Assembly: GCF_000934465.1 (NCBI RefSeq)
Contig: NZ_JXWY01000100.1
Coordinates: forward strand, 1-64,000
Source: Staphylococcus microti
Lineage (GTDB): Bacteria; Bacillota; Bacilli; Staphylococcales; Staphylococcaceae
DNA length: 64,000 nucleotides
Reading direction: 5' to 3'
Shown here: in pieces, positions 9,560 to 19,097 of the stretch
Layout: every line of letters starts with the position of its first letter
Numbering within the stretch: position 1 is the first letter of the stretch
Notes under the pieces: generated by a model
What the model saw: the letters and a program-made list of their open reading frames with translations, nothing else
Databases searched by the model: none
What the model was told of the DNA's origin: nothing
Program-made: the position numbers and the translations under genes

Positions 9560-11263
9560 TTATTGTTGTGCCATTACTTCACGCTCAATATGTTGGCTAA
9601 TACCTGGTTCAACACGTTCAAGTGCTTGTTCAGAGATTTCGCTTGAGCGTTTATAACGGTTATTTTTGAATAAACGTTCCGCTTCGTTTAAGCTCTTATC
9701 TAATTCATGATTATCTTTACGATATCGGTTACCGTATTGAATTAACTTCTCAGCATAAACAGCGTTGATTAAAACATCATTGGCTTCATCTTCAAATTTA
9801 TTCATTTGAAGCACAACTTTGTTAACCTTGTCTTTCAATTGTTGTACATTAATAGGACGTTCGTTGAAACGCTTGTTCACATCGCGCACTTCGTAATCAA
9901 TTTCGTTTTTCAAAATGATAAAGCGCTCTGGTACACTCGTTAAGTTAGAAGCAAGAAGACGACGATAAATCTCTTCTTTTTTACTTTGAACACGTAAAAT
10001 ATGTTCTTCTGCTTCCGCTTCATCTTCTCTTAATGAGATCAAATGATTTTGTAATTTTTCTTGTTTTTCATTGATAACCGCAACGTGATCTTCAATGTAC
10101 TTCAAGTTATCTTGCACTTCACTGTAACGAACAGCAGACTTAGACATTTCAGATAAAATATCGTCATAAACAGCAATCAAGTTTTGAATTTCATTTTCGA
10201 ATTGTCGTACGTTTTGAACATCACTTTCATTAATATAGTAATTTTCACGAACGTATTCGATTTCTGTTTGTAATGTATAGTTCATATCTTTTGCATGGAA
10301 TAATTCATCTGTAATACGTTCTTTAGATTCTTCCACCGCATTTTTAGATTTTACTTCATGTTCAATTAAATCATACATCACATCAAGTTGGTTATTAATC
10401 TCTTCCAACTTTTGATTTGCTGAATCAAGTTCTAACTTACTAATCATTGGTTCTACAAAGCTCAACTCAGTTTTCAAGCTTTGTAACGTACTGTCTACTT
10501 TGACATGATCTAAATCGTAACCTTCTACTTTCAAGTCACGCACGCCATATTTCAAATCTTGGAACTGACCAGGCAATTCCTTTTGTGCTTCTCGAATAAG
10601 GTCTGGAATTTCTGTCATATCTTGTTGTAAATAAGTGATATCATCGTTTAAGCCTTTAATGTGTGTATGCGCTTCTTGATAGTCACCAGCATCTTTCAAT
10701 GCTTGATAACGTTCAATTTCCGGCTCAAATGCTTCAATCTCTTGTTCAAGTGGCGCCGCTGCTTCACCATATTGATGACGATTTGCTAAGACGTCACGCT
10801 TCATTTTACGATGACTCGCTTTTGTCTCCTCATAAATCTTGTCACTTTCTTGATGAAGATTGCATACTTCTTCCGCTTGTTCAGTTAACGTTTGATATTT
10901 CGCTTCATATTCATCCATTAAACTATGCGCATCATCAATTTCAATCTGCGCTTGCGAAAACTTAAACTTATCAAGCGTTACTTCCGCTTCATGAATTTTT
11001 TCATCTACCGGTGCTAAAAAATCGTTCGTCGCTTGCGTCCATTCTTTACTTAATGACTCATAGCGTTGCTTCGTTTCACCAGATAAATGAAGTTGTTTCA
11101 GCTTTTCTAAACTTTCGTCATACGACAGCTTGTTCAGCTTTTCCCTACGCGTTTCAGCTTCTTGAATGATCGTACGCTTGTTTGAACGCATATAGAACAA
11201 GATACCAATGCCAATTAAAATGATAATAATAACCGCTAGTATGATATACAATAACATGTTCAT
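9560..11263 (-). CDS. ezrA: Septation ring formation regulator EzrA
   Basis: Membrane-anchored divisome protein that binds FtsZ, limits ectopic Z rings and links them to peptidoglycan synthesis. About 567 aa. One N-terminal membrane helix ([21 protein letters not shown]) is followed by long spectrin-like coiled coils through residue ~560. Very conserved blocks include [35 protein letters not shown] and the C-terminal [11 protein letters not shown]. The ATG at 11263 is 6 nt after AGGAGG; a second ATG two codons on (11257) is possible. The longer TTG reading upstream has no support. Confidence 0.97.
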   Translation of the reverse strand: MNMLLYIILAVIIIILIGIGILFYMRSNKRTIIQEAETRREKLNKLSYDESLEKLKQLHLSGETKQRYESLSKEWTQATNDFLAPVDEKIHEAEVTLDKFKFSQAQIEIDDAHSLMDEYEAKYQTLTEQAEEVCNLHQESDKIYEETKASHRKMKRDVLANRHQYGEAAAPLEQEIEAFEPEIERYQALKDAGDYQEAHTHIKGLNDDITYLQQDMTEIPDLIREAQKELPGQFQDLKYGVRDLKVEGYDLDHVKVDSTLQSLKTELSFVEPMISKLELDSANQKLEEINNQLDVMYDLIEHEVKSKNAVEESKERITDELFHAKDMNYTLQTEIEYVRENYYINESDVQNVRQFENEIQNLIAVYDDILSEMSKSAVRYSEVQDNLKYIEDHVAVINEKQEKLQNHLISLREDEAEAEEHILRVQSKKEEIYRRLLASNLTSVPERFIILKNEIDYEVRDVNKRFNERPINVQQLKDKVNKVVLQMNKFEDEANDVLINAVYAEKLIQYGNRYRKDNHELDKSLNEAERLFKNNRYKRSSEISEQALERVEPGISQHIEREVMAQQ

Positions 11264-11438
11264 TCTTCTCCTCCTAAATACATACAACTATTATAACGTA
11301 ATTTATCATGGCATTAAATCGAAATCTAAAAATTTTCAGTACTTCAACAAATATTTGTATCGAGCGGCTCGAAATATTGCACGAAAAAATTGAAAAAGCT
11401 ATAATATCTTTAAATTTTAGGAAAAGTGAGTGAAGAAG

Positions 11439-11897
11439 ATGACGACGAAACAGACAGATTATGCTTTAGTAGCACGACAACTTGATGCACTACTCGACGG
11501 CGAGACAGATCTTATCGCAAACTTAAGTAACGCCTCAGCCCTTTTAAATCAAAATCTTGATCAAATTAACTGGGTCGGCTTTTATTTAATGAAAAATGAC
11601 GCCTTAATTCTTGGTCCTTTCCAAGGTAAACCGGCATGTGTGCATATTCAAGTAGGCAGCGGTGTGTGCGGTACAGCCGTTCAAGAAGATGCCATCCAAC
11701 GTGTCGCTGATGTGAATGCTTTTCCTGGTCATATCGCATGTGATGCCGCAAGCCAGTCTGAAATTGTATTGCCACTGCACAAAGATGGACAAGTCATCGG
11801 CGTGTTAGATATTGATGCACCGATTAAAGATCGTTTCTCACAAGAAGATGAAGCTGGATTAGCAACATTTGTCAACACATTAGAAAAACATCTTTAA
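11439..11897 (+). CDS. msrC: Free methionine-(R)-sulfoxide reductase (GAF domain)
   Basis: A single GAF-domain protein of about 152 aa that reduces free Met-(R)-sulfoxide with thioredoxin-type reductant. The three family cysteines are present in GKPACVHI, GSGVCGTA and HIACDAAS. The domain ends VIGVLDIDAP, the canonical GAF strand. I start at the ATG at 11439, matching the start seen in relatives; a GTG at 11430 is also in frame. It stands divergent from ezrA and upstream of the rpsD promoter. Confidence 0.92.
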   Translation: MTTKQTDYALVARQLDALLDGETDLIANLSNASALLNQNLDQINWVGFYLMKNDALILGPFQGKPACVHIQVGSGVCGTAVQEDAIQRVADVNAFPGHIACDAASQSEIVLPLHKDGQVIGVLDIDAPIKDRFSQEDEAGLATFVNTLEKHL

Positions 11898-11915
11898 GAA
11901 AAATAAGTCCAAGCA

Positions 11916-11943
11916 TTGACAAACAAAATCTACATGTTAAAAT
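11916..11943 (+). promoter_or_regulatory. rpsD promoter (sigma-A type)
   Basis: TTGACA (11916-11921), 16-nt spacer, TAAAAT (11938-11943) with an extended TG before the -10 box. It lies just upstream of the structured rpsD leader. Confidence 0.75.
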
Positions 11944-11964
11944 GGAATTTGTGTGAATAAACGA

Positions 11965-12110
11965 AAATAGCAGTTAAATATTGATAGGCGCTATAGTGTT
12001 CCCGAAGCGGGCGTGCCGTGTAACCGTAGCTATGAGGCGAGGACACAGAAAACACCATATCCTATCGAGCATTTAACACTCTTTTTTGTTTTTTCATAAC
12101 AACAAAAAAG
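11965..12110 (+). promoter_or_regulatory. rpsD 5' leader, probable S4 autoregulatory RNA
   Basis: Long structured leader. Outer stems are TTAAAT (11974-11979)/ATTTAA (12071-12076) and GATAGG (11983-11988)/CCTATC (12061-12066). Inside them, TATAGTGTT (11992-12000) pairs with AACACCATA (12051-12059), and there is a CCCGAAGCGGG hairpin at 12001-12011. A separate A/T hairpin (12081-12090/12101-12110) ends right before the ribosome-binding site. Autoregulation of rpsD by S4 binding its leader is known in Bacillus; this leader fits that role. Confidence 0.7.
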
Positions 12111-12128
12111 AAAAAGGAGGAGTCAATT

Positions 12129-12731
12129 ATGGCTCGATTCAGAGGTTCAAGCTGGAAAAAATCTCGTCGTTTAGGTATTTCATTATCAGGTACTGGTAAA
12201 GAATTAGATAAACGTCCATACGCACCAGGACAACACGGTCCTACACAACGTAAAAAATTATCAGAGTATGGTTTACAATTACGTGAAAAACAAAAATTAC
12301 GTTACTTATACGGTATGACAGAACGTCAATTCCGTAACACTTTCAACACTGCTGGTAAACAAGGTGGTGTACACGGTGAAAACTTCATGGTATTACTTGC
12401 AAGCCGTTTAGACGCTGTAGTATACGCATTAGGTTTAGCTCGTACACGTCGTCAAGCACGTCAATTAGTTAACCACGGTCACATCTTAGTTGATGGTAAA
12501 CGTGTTGACATCCCATCATACACTTTAAAACCAGGTCAAGAAATTGCAGTTCGTGAAAAATCACAAAAACTTGCAATCATCGCTGAATCTGTAGAAATCA
12601 GTAACTTTGTTCCTGACTACTTAGACTTCGATGCAGACAACTTAAAAGGTTCTTTCGTACGTTTACCAGAACGTAGCGAGTTACCTGCTGAAATTAACGA
12701 ACAATTAATCGTTGAGTACTACTCACGTTAA
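12129..12731 (+). CDS. rpsD: 30S ribosomal protein S4
   Basis: Primary 16S rRNA binding protein that nucleates 30S assembly and acts as translational repressor of its own mRNA. 200 aa, the Gram-positive length. The N-terminal domain begins [18 protein letters not shown]. The S4 RNA-binding domain includes [35 protein letters not shown], about residues 91-125. No zinc-binding cysteines are present, which is the C-minus paralogue type. Strong AAAGGAGG site. Monocistronic with its own promoter, leader and terminator. Confidence 0.99.
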   Translation: MARFRGSSWKKSRRLGISLSGTGKELDKRPYAPGQHGPTQRKKLSEYGLQLREKQKLRYLYGMTERQFRNTFNTAGKQGGVHGENFMVLLASRLDAVVYALGLARTRRQARQLVNHGHILVDGKRVDIPSYTLKPGQEIAVREKSQKLAIIAESVEISNFVPDYLDFDADNLKGSFVRLPERSELPAEINEQLIVEYYSR

Positions 12732-12750
12732 GATATCGTTTACGTTTTCA

Positions 12751-12787
12751 AAACCAAGATTGGGTTCGCCCTTTCTTGGTTTTTTTC
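12751..12787 (+). terminator. rpsD terminator
   Basis: Stem AAACCAAGA (12751-12759) / TCTTGGTTT (12774-12782) followed by TTTTTTC. Confidence 0.9.
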
Positions 12788-12799
12788 TTTATTTGTTGC

Positions 12800-13175
12800 T
12801 GTCCATCTTTTGTGGTGGTCAGATTATTAAAAATGCCTAGTTTTGTTGTAATTTTATAAATGTAGAAATAGCTAGGCATTTCCAAGCGTACAATCAATTG
12901 GGGTTGTGTGCTTTTTTATCGACCTTCGTTTCTTTATTGCTCGCTTTCCTGCAGGCCTCGCTCGAACTAATAAACGCTTTAATTTGAAGTATTTAGAAGC
13001 ATTTCTGGATTTCTCACTTCGGCTAATTCACAGTCTATGATTGACTTCTACATATTGCTACGCATAAGTACAAGTCTAATCATAGTTGTTGGGGTGGTGC
13101 TACGAAGCCTCAAAACGGCTTCTGCAGCCACTCCCTGCAAGGAGTCTCGCAATAGAAACGATTCCTTCATGATTC
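12800..13175 (+). repeat. Dispersed intergenic repeat, family B, long copy
   Basis: About 375 bp shared with 61040-61308. Shared landmarks in order are a TGTGGTGG...ATTATTAAAA start, AGCTAGGCAT, a terminator-like hairpin (AAGCGTACAATC...GGTTGTGTGCTTTTTT) at about 12884-12918, and CTTTCCTGCAGGCCTCGCTCGAAC. It closes with TGCAAGGAGTCTCGCAATAGAAACGA, whose GCAATAGAAACG is nearly the inverse of the CGTTTCTTTATTGC earlier in the element. This copy carries about 110 extra bases, including a CTATGATT...AATCATAG hairpin near 13035-13085. No ORF. Looks like a MITE or small RNA repeat. Confidence 0.8.
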
Positions 13176-13347
13176 TAAATACATAATACTATAACAAAAT
13201 AGTCTGTTCCAAATTAATTTTTGGTAGGCGAGTATAACTGCCGTCTTTCCTTTTTGAATATCACGTTCCTTTAGTATGTACTTTCCTCAAACAATTTGAT
13301 TCAAACATTATGTTAAACTGTGTGTAACAAGTATATTGGAGGCTGAT

Positions 13348-13518
13348 ATGATGTTATACGTAAAAAGTAAGCTTCTTTTATTAATTGCTATCATTATCTT
13401 CCTTTCTATGTTTTACTTTAAAACTGAATTAGGTGACTCAATTCTAAGACCGTTAGGCTATATTTTGGCTGGCCTCATAGCAGGTAAAGCACTGGGTTAC
13501 AAAGAAAAGAATGAATAA
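13348..13518 (+). CDS. Small membrane protein, 56 aa
   Basis: I do not recognise this gene. It has a well-placed GGAGG at 13338-13342 before the tandem ATG-ATG at 13348/13351, and it encodes two probable membrane helices (LLLLIAIIIFLSMFYF and LGYILAGLIAGKALGY) with a charged C-terminal tail (KEKNE). It sits alone between a family-B repeat and a fragment of the same repeat at 13525. Function unknown; real-gene status rests on the ribosome site and clear membrane pattern. Confidence 0.6.
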   Translation: MMLYVKSKLLLLIAIIIFLSMFYFKTELGDSILRPLGYILAGLIAGKALGYKEKNE

Positions 13519-13522
13519 CTTC

Positions 13523-13560
13523 TGTGGTGAATAGATGATTAAAAATTTTTCATTTTTTAA
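13523..13560 (+). repeat. Family-B repeat fragment
   Basis: The stretch CTTCTGTGGTG.ATAGAT.ATTAAAA reproduces the first about 30 bases of the family-B element (compare 61047-61075 and 12805-12832). The remainder of the element is absent. Confidence 0.55.
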
Positions 13561-13671
13561 TGATTATGTATTCGGAAATGCACACCCCCTATTCAATTTC
13601 ACGTATCACTTTTCATTACTCAAAATCTTTTCTATACTGGAGTTAAAGTTTTGACAAAGGGAGATGTTACG

Positions 13672-14631
13672 ATGAAAGTGTATACAGAAGCGCAAGTCAA
13701 GGCACATTATCATATGACAGATGCTATTGAAGATATTGAGCATTTGTTTAAAAATATGGATGCTGTTAGCCAAACAACGCGTGTCGTTATTCCAACGGGT
13801 GAAGGTGCGAAGTCGATGCTTTATATGCCTTGCGTTCACCTTGGCAAACAACAAGGGATTATTAAAATTACTTCTATTACACCGGAGAATCCACAACATC
13901 ATAGACCAACAACACAAGCAAATATTATTATTACCGACCTTCAGACAGGTAAACATATTGCCAGTTTAGATGGGAGTTATTTGACGCGTCTACGTACAGG
14001 GGCATTAAGTGGCATTGCTTCTAAATATATGAGCCGTACAGATTCACAAACACTCGGTATGATTGGTACAGGCGGTATGGCATATGAACAACTTTTAGGC
14101 AATATAGCTGTACGTCCTATTAAAAAAGTATTGTTGTACAATCGTACCGTTGATAAAGCAACAGCGTTTCAAGCACGTGTTTCTGAACAACATCCAGACG
14201 TTGACTTTGAAGTCGTGACAGATGTATCAGAACTCGTTAAACGTTCCGACATTATTAACTGTCAAACACAGTCGTTAACACCTGTGTTCAATGCTGATGA
14301 TATTCAAAAAGGGACACATATCAATGGCATCGGCTCATATCGTCCTGAAATGAAAGAAATGGATAATCGTCTATTTCCGCATGCATCTCAAATTGTTTTC
14401 GATGATTTGGAAGGTGTGAAAGAAGAAGCGGGAGAATTTATCGAAGCTGATGAAAAAGGACTATTTTCCTTTGATCAACATGATGATGATTTGAAGTCAT
14501 TGTCTTTAAATGGACAAATCACACGGCATGATGACAGTATTACAGTTTTCAAATGTGTCGGTGCAGCCCACTTTGATTTAGCTGTTGCGTTAGGTGCTTG
14601 GGACAAACTCAACTCAATTGAAAATGATTAA
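13672..14631 (+). CDS. Ornithine cyclodeaminase / mu-crystallin family protein
   Basis: About 319 aa, NAD(P)-dependent fold. Family members include ornithine cyclodeaminase, alanine dehydrogenase (archaeal type), and staphyloferrin/staphylopine-type accessory enzymes such as SbnB. The substrate cannot be read from the sequence. Visible features are GSYLTRLRTGALSGIASKY, the Rossmann motif GMIGTGGMAYEQLL, and the C-terminal TVFKCVGAAHFDLAVA. The ATG at 13672 follows AAAGGGAG, while an upstream in-frame TTG (13651) lacks a site. It is monocistronic with repeats on both sides, so it may be a species-specific insertion. Confidence 0.88.
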   Translation: MKVYTEAQVKAHYHMTDAIEDIEHLFKNMDAVSQTTRVVIPTGEGAKSMLYMPCVHLGKQQGIIKITSITPENPQHHRPTTQANIIITDLQTGKHIASLDGSYLTRLRTGALSGIASKYMSRTDSQTLGMIGTGGMAYEQLLGNIAVRPIKKVLLYNRTVDKATAFQARVSEQHPDVDFEVVTDVSELVKRSDIINCQTQSLTPVFNADDIQKGTHINGIGSYRPEMKEMDNRLFPHASQIVFDDLEGVKEEAGEFIEADEKGLFSFDQHDDDLKSLSLNGQITRHDDSITVFKCVGAAHFDLAVALGAWDKLNSIEND

Positions 14632-14651
14632 CACGTAAAAAGTGGTGGAAC

Positions 14652-14825
14652 GAGGGGCTAAGGCATAAGGAAAAAAACATCCCAAAAAGTTAGGGAAAAG
14701 CATTAATGGCAGTAGGTGTCTGAAGTGAAAATGCGTTTTAAAAAACTTTTTTCACTTCTTAGTCACCCTTGCCGGGGCGGGACGACGAAAGCTTTTTCTA
14801 AAAATGAGCTTTCTGTCCCGCTCCC
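14652..14825 (-). repeat. Dispersed intergenic repeat, family A, copy 2 (inverted)
   Basis: Near-complete reverse-strand copy of the element at 9277-9448, with both hairpins. On this strand the order is GGGGCTAAGGCATAAGG, then TGAAGTGAAAATG...CTTTTTTCACTTCT, then GCCGGGGCGGGACGACGAAAGCT...AGCTTTCTGTCCCGCTCC. It lies between converging genes, where it could end transcription from both sides. Confidence 0.82.
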
Positions 14826-14841
14826 TCTCCACCACTTTATT

Positions 14842-15585
14842 TTATAACTTAAAAATCTCATCGGGTATATCTGTAATCACACCATCGACACCTAATTGAA
14901 TCAGCTTTTTCGCTGTTTGACTATCGTTCACTGTATATGGCATGATTTTTAACCCGACTGCATGTGCACGTGCAATAAATTTTTTATTAATCAGTTGATA
15001 GTTTGGATTGACGTAATCTGCATATTTTGCAATCTCACTAAATGTCGGCTGTTTTAACCAGTACTTTCTCTTACTAATCAACACACCATAATGCATGTAA
15101 GGTACTATTTCAGCCATTTGTTGGATAAATGTTTGATCAAAAGACTGGATGATCACACGGTTTGTTGGAAATGCATGATTTTTAAGTTTTTGAATAATTT
15201 GTTCGCCAATATTCGGATAATTTTTAGGTTTTTTCACTTCGATTAATAACGTCTTAGAATAGTTTTTACACAACGTTAATATTTCATCAAATGTCATAAT
15301 CGACACATTTTCAGCAAAGTCAGATTGACGGCTAAAGTTGAAGCTACGCAACGCTTCTAACGTAAGCTCTTTGATTGCACCTTTTCCGTTAGATGTACGG
15401 TCTATCGTATCATCATGAATACCGACCAACACACCATCTTTCGTCATATGTAAATCAATTTCTAGCATATCAATATGTTGGCTTAATGCTGCTTGATACG
15501 CTCGTTTTGTATTTTCAGGGTATTGTTGTGACAAGCCACGATGAGCAATCACTTTAAATGCTTTACTAGGTCTCGCTAATTTCAT
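14842..15585 (-). CDS. Glycerophosphodiester phosphodiesterase family protein
   Basis: Hydrolyses glycerophosphodiesters to glycerol-3-phosphate and an alcohol. About 247 aa, single GDPD domain. The metal and catalytic motifs are IAHRGLSQQYPENT (His, Arg, Glu), EIDLHMTKDGVLVGIHDDTIDRT (Glu/Asp, catalytic His) and LIEVKKP. The C-terminal GVDGVITDIPDEIF is the usual last strand. No signal peptide, so cytosolic (UgpQ-like) rather than secreted GlpQ. The ATG at 15585 follows AAAGGAAG; the longer TTG form has no site. Confidence 0.93.
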   Translation of the reverse strand: MKLARPSKAFKVIAHRGLSQQYPENTKRAYQAALSQHIDMLEIDLHMTKDGVLVGIHDDTIDRTSNGKGAIKELTLEALRSFNFSRQSDFAENVSIMTFDEILTLCKNYSKTLLIEVKKPKNYPNIGEQIIQKLKNHAFPTNRVIIQSFDQTFIQQMAEIVPYMHYGVLISKRKYWLKQPTFSEIAKYADYVNPNYQLINKKFIARAHAVGLKIMPYTVNDSQTAKKLIQLGVDGVITDIPDEIFKL

Positions 15586-15663
15586 AAACGGTCTTCCTTT
15601 CTTTTTGTCCAAGCTTTCACTACACTAAACATAACACATAATGAAATGGAGTGAATATCAAAA

Positions 15664-16122
15664 ATGGTTCAACACGATTTTCCAATTACGATAACATGGC
15701 AAGGTGGGCGCGATGAAGTCGGACAATTAACAGGCGATGTACTTAACCATGACGTTTCCATTCCAAGTGCGTTAGGTGGTCAAGGTACAGGCACGAATCC
15801 TGATGAATTGTTAGTCGCTGCTGCCGCAAGTTGTATGACGATTTCACTCGCAGCAACACTTGAGCGCGCGCATTTAACACCGCTCAAAATAGAAATGCAA
15901 TCTACTGGTACCGCTTCATTTGAAAATAAAAAGTTTCGTATGGTTAAAATAACACACCGCCCTATCATTACATTGTCTGATTCACAACAAGTAACCAAAC
16001 TCCAACAGCGTATTGACCGCCTAGTTGCTATTGCGGATCAAAATTGCATCGTTTCTAACAGTTTACGCGGTAACGTAGCGATTGACGTGCAACCTACTAT
16101 AAAAGTTGAAAACCCTACTTAA
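15664..16122 (+). CDS. OsmC/Ohr family protein
   Basis: 152 aa, OsmC fold, probable thiol-dependent hydroperoxide reductase in the cytosol. The first redox Cys is in AAAASCMTISLAATLE and the second in ADQNCIVSNSL, the two-cysteine spacing of the family. NPDELLVAAAASC is a near-canonical OsmC signature. Divergent from the phosphodiesterase gene. The start ATG has a GGAG 12 nt upstream, which is slightly long. It may belong to the YhfA/SACOL-type OsmC subgroup rather than Ohr proper. Confidence 0.88.
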   Translation: MVQHDFPITITWQGGRDEVGQLTGDVLNHDVSIPSALGGQGTGTNPDELLVAAAASCMTISLAATLERAHLTPLKIEMQSTGTASFENKKFRMVKITHRPIITLSDSQQVTKLQQRIDRLVAIADQNCIVSNSLRGNVAIDVQPTIKVENPT

Positions 16123-16295
16123 TTCATCATTTTTAGACAGTTATCACGTGTACAATGCGACTATCCATTTGTGCACGTACCCTCTTTTTATTTTCTTCAC
16201 ACCTATTCCAAAAGAAATTTCTTTCAATATCCACCTACCTTTTTATCTGAAAATTTGATAAAATTAGAAAATCTACTCATAGGGGGTTCTTATCT

Positions 16296-17456
16296 ATGTA
16301 TACACACCACGCTTTATTATTAACACCGGGTCCAACACCCGTGCCATTGGCAATACAAAATGCGATGAATTTGCCCATGGTTGGACATCGTTCTGCTGAC
16401 TTTGAAGCGATTGCAGAACAAGCTTTTGCAGGTTTAAAAACAACTTTCGGTGCACCAAACGATGTCATTATTTTAACTTCTAGTGGGACGAGTGCTTTAG
16501 AGGCAAGCATGCGCAACCTCGTCAATCCAGAAGATCATATTGTCGTGATTGTATCCGGTGCATTTGGTGCACGTTTTCAACAAATTGCTGAGACATATGC
16601 CCACAATCTTCATGTTTTTAACGTAGAATGGGGGCAATCATTCAATACGGAAGAAGTCATTGCGTTTATTCAATCAATAGAACATCCGATTACGGCTGTT
16701 TTTACTCAATACTGTGAAACGTCTACTTCGGTGCTTCACCCAGTAGCTGAACTTGGACACGCGTTAAAACAATATGATGATTCAATTTACTTTGTCGTCG
16801 ATGGGGTTAGTTGCATCGGTGCTGTAGACGTCGATATGACACGTGATCAAATTGATGTTTTAGTAGCCGGCAGTCAAAAAGCGATGATGTTACCACCAGG
16901 TCTTGCATTTGTTGCTTATAATGACCGTGCGCTTGAACGATTTAAAACGGTTGAAAGTCCATCGTTTTATTTAAATCTTGCGAAACATCATCGTTCACTT
17001 GAAGCACATACAACACCGTATACGCCGAATGTACCAGCATTTCGAGGCGTTGTGCAATACAGTGAAATGATTGAAGCAGAAGGGTTACCACATGTCGTAC
17101 AACGTCACTATATCATTCGAGATGCTGTTCGTCGTGCACTTCAAGCATTAAAATTGGACTTATTAGTTGCAGAAGATGCAGCATCACCAACTGTTACCGC
17201 CTTTGTTCCAAGAGATAGTGATGAACTCAAACATATTAAAAATGAGTTGTCAGCGACTTACAATATTTCGATTGCGGGCGGACAAGGTAAGTTAAAAGGC
17301 AAGATTTTACGGGTTGGTCATATGGGCTTTATTTCCCCTTTTGACTTATTGCCTTTTATTGCAAGTCTTGAACTTATTTTAACAAATTATCGCAATGAAA
17401 ATTATATCGGTAAAGGGACAACAGCATTTATGGAGGTGCTCAATCATGCGTTATAA
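16296..17456 (+). CDS. Class V aminotransferase (serine/alanine-glyoxylate type)
   Basis: A 386-aa PLP enzyme of the soluble-hydrogenase-small-subunit/serine-pyruvate aminotransferase family. It begins LLLTPGPTPVP and contains GHRSADFEAI, the PLP Lys in VLVAGSQKAMMLPPGLAF, and the C-terminal RVGHMGFISPFDLL. It overlaps serA by 11 bp, so the pair is translationally coupled. Together with 3-phosphoglycerate dehydrogenase this suggests a role in serine/glycine interconversion, possibly replacing SerC. The exact amino donor is not known. Confidence 0.92.
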   Translation: MYTHHALLLTPGPTPVPLAIQNAMNLPMVGHRSADFEAIAEQAFAGLKTTFGAPNDVIILTSSGTSALEASMRNLVNPEDHIVVIVSGAFGARFQQIAETYAHNLHVFNVEWGQSFNTEEVIAFIQSIEHPITAVFTQYCETSTSVLHPVAELGHALKQYDDSIYFVVDGVSCIGAVDVDMTRDQIDVLVAGSQKAMMLPPGLAFVAYNDRALERFKTVESPSFYLNLAKHHRSLEAHTTPYTPNVPAFRGVVQYSEMIEAEGLPHVVQRHYIIRDAVRRALQALKLDLLVAEDAASPTVTAFVPRDSDELKHIKNELSATYNISIAGGQGKLKGKILRVGHMGFISPFDLLPFIASLELILTNYRNENYIGKGTTAFMEVLNHAL

Positions 17457-19047
17457 AGTACTCGTAGCAGACCCTATCTCTGATGATGGTTTACAACAAT
17501 TACACTTGGATGATGCATTTGAAGTCGTACACAATACAGGTTTATCTGAATCGGAACTCGTCACAGCAATTAGAGACTATGATGCACTCATTGTACGCAG
17601 TCAAACACAAGTGACAGCTAAAATATTACAAGCAGCAACTAAACTAAAAGTCGTCGCGCGTGCTGGTGTGGGTGTAGATAACATTGATATTGATACCGCA
17701 ACGAAAGAAGGCATTATCGTCATTAATGCACCAGACGGTAATACTATTTCAGCAACGGAACACTCTGTCGCAATGTTATTAAGCATGGCGCGCAATATTC
17801 CACAAGCGCATGCCTCTCTCACTAGCGGTACATGGGATCGCAAAACATTTCGTGGTACAGAATTGTATCAAAAAACACTTGGTGTGATTGGCACGGGTAG
17901 AATTGGAATTGGTGTTGCGAAACGTATGCAAAGTTTCGGTATGCGTGTGCTTGCATTTGATCCGTATCTCACTGAAGCGCAAGCGAACGAGCTTGATTTC
18001 ACACGCGCAACAGTTGAAGAAATTGCTGAAGCGGCAGACTTTGTCACGGTTCATACACCGCTCACTGATAAAACACGTGGCATGATTAACGACGACTTTT
18101 TCAACGGTGCAAAACCAAACTTACGCATTATTAACGTTGCACGTGGTGGTATTATAGATGAACAAGCATTGATTCGTGCGCTTGATGAACAAAAAATTGC
18201 AGGTGCGGCGCTTGACGTATTTGAACATGAGCCAGCGATCGATTCAGCGGTCACGCAACATCCTAAAATCGTTGTGACCCCGCATCTTGGTGCCTCAACG
18301 ATTGAAGCGCAAGAGAAAGTCGCACTCTCTGTAGCTGGAGAGATTATCGACATACTGAAACATCAAAAAGTAACACATGCTGTAAATGCGCCAAACGTTA
18401 TTTTCAATACATCTAAAGAGATTCAACCATTTGTCGAACTGGCACAAATTACAGGTGAAATCGGTATTCAATTACTACCGAAAGCACCACGCACGATGAA
18501 TATCACTTACGGTGGTGATCTTGCAATGGATGATACGAGCATTATGACGCGTACATTAGCAAAAGGTGTTTTAGAACAAGATATGGGCAACCACGTTAAC
18601 TTAATCAATGCCCTTATGCTCTTGAATGAACAAAATGTCACGTATACAATTGAAAAAACGAAAAAAAAACAAGGCTTTAGCAACTATATTGAAGTTGAAC
18701 TGATTAACAAAGAAGACCGTGTTAAAATTGGTACAACAGTTTTAAACGGCTTTGGTCCTCGTATTGTCCGTATCAATGACTACGCTGTTGATTTCAAACC
18801 CGAACAGCATCAACTCATTATTCAGCATACCGATCAACCTGGCATGATTGGACAAACTGGACAAATTTTAGGTGAGTGTGATGTCAACATAGCTTCAATG
18901 TATGTTGGACGTAAACAAATCGGTGGCCAAGCAATGATGATTTTATCTATTGATCATCCAATCAACGAAACGGTTGAAGAAAAATTATTAGCAATACCCG
19001 GTTTAAAAGCTGTGACACCTGTTACTTTAAATCACTTACCTGCCTAA
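17446..19047 (+). CDS. serA: D-3-phosphoglycerate dehydrogenase
   Basis: Oxidises 3-phosphoglycerate to 3-phosphohydroxypyruvate, the entry step of serine synthesis. 533 aa. The catalytic and NAD domains include VVARAGVGVDNIDID, the nucleotide motif GVIGTGRIGIGVAK, INVARGGIIDEQAL and TPHLGASTIEAQ (His). An intervening domain follows, then the C-terminal ACT domain (DQPGMIGQTGQILG...NIASMYVGR), the usual site for serine feedback. The ATG at 17446 has GGAGGTG; longer frames extend into the aminotransferase gene. Confidence 0.97.
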   Translation: MRYKVLVADPISDDGLQQLHLDDAFEVVHNTGLSESELVTAIRDYDALIVRSQTQVTAKILQAATKLKVVARAGVGVDNIDIDTATKEGIIVINAPDGNTISATEHSVAMLLSMARNIPQAHASLTSGTWDRKTFRGTELYQKTLGVIGTGRIGIGVAKRMQSFGMRVLAFDPYLTEAQANELDFTRATVEEIAEAADFVTVHTPLTDKTRGMINDDFFNGAKPNLRIINVARGGIIDEQALIRALDEQKIAGAALDVFEHEPAIDSAVTQHPKIVVTPHLGASTIEAQEKVALSVAGEIIDILKHQKVTHAVNAPNVIFNTSKEIQPFVELAQITGEIGIQLLPKAPRTMNITYGGDLAMDDTSIMTRTLAKGVLEQDMGNHVNLINALMLLNEQNVTYTIEKTKKKQGFSNYIEVELINKEDRVKIGTTVLNGFGPRIVRINDYAVDFKPEQHQLIIQHTDQPGMIGQTGQILGECDVNIASMYVGRKQIGGQAMMILSIDHPINETVEEKLLAIPGLKAVTPVTLNHLPA

Positions 19048-19056
19048 TTTGCTCGT

Positions 19057-19092
19057 AAAAAAACAGACATTCTCGCGAAATGTCTGTTTTTT
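19057..19092. terminator. Bidirectional terminator between serA and the HAD gene
   Basis: Stem AAAAACAGACATT / AATGTCTGTTTTT around the loop CTCGCG, with A- and T-runs on both flanks. It serves both converging genes. Confidence 0.88.
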
Positions 19093-19097
19093 ACCGC

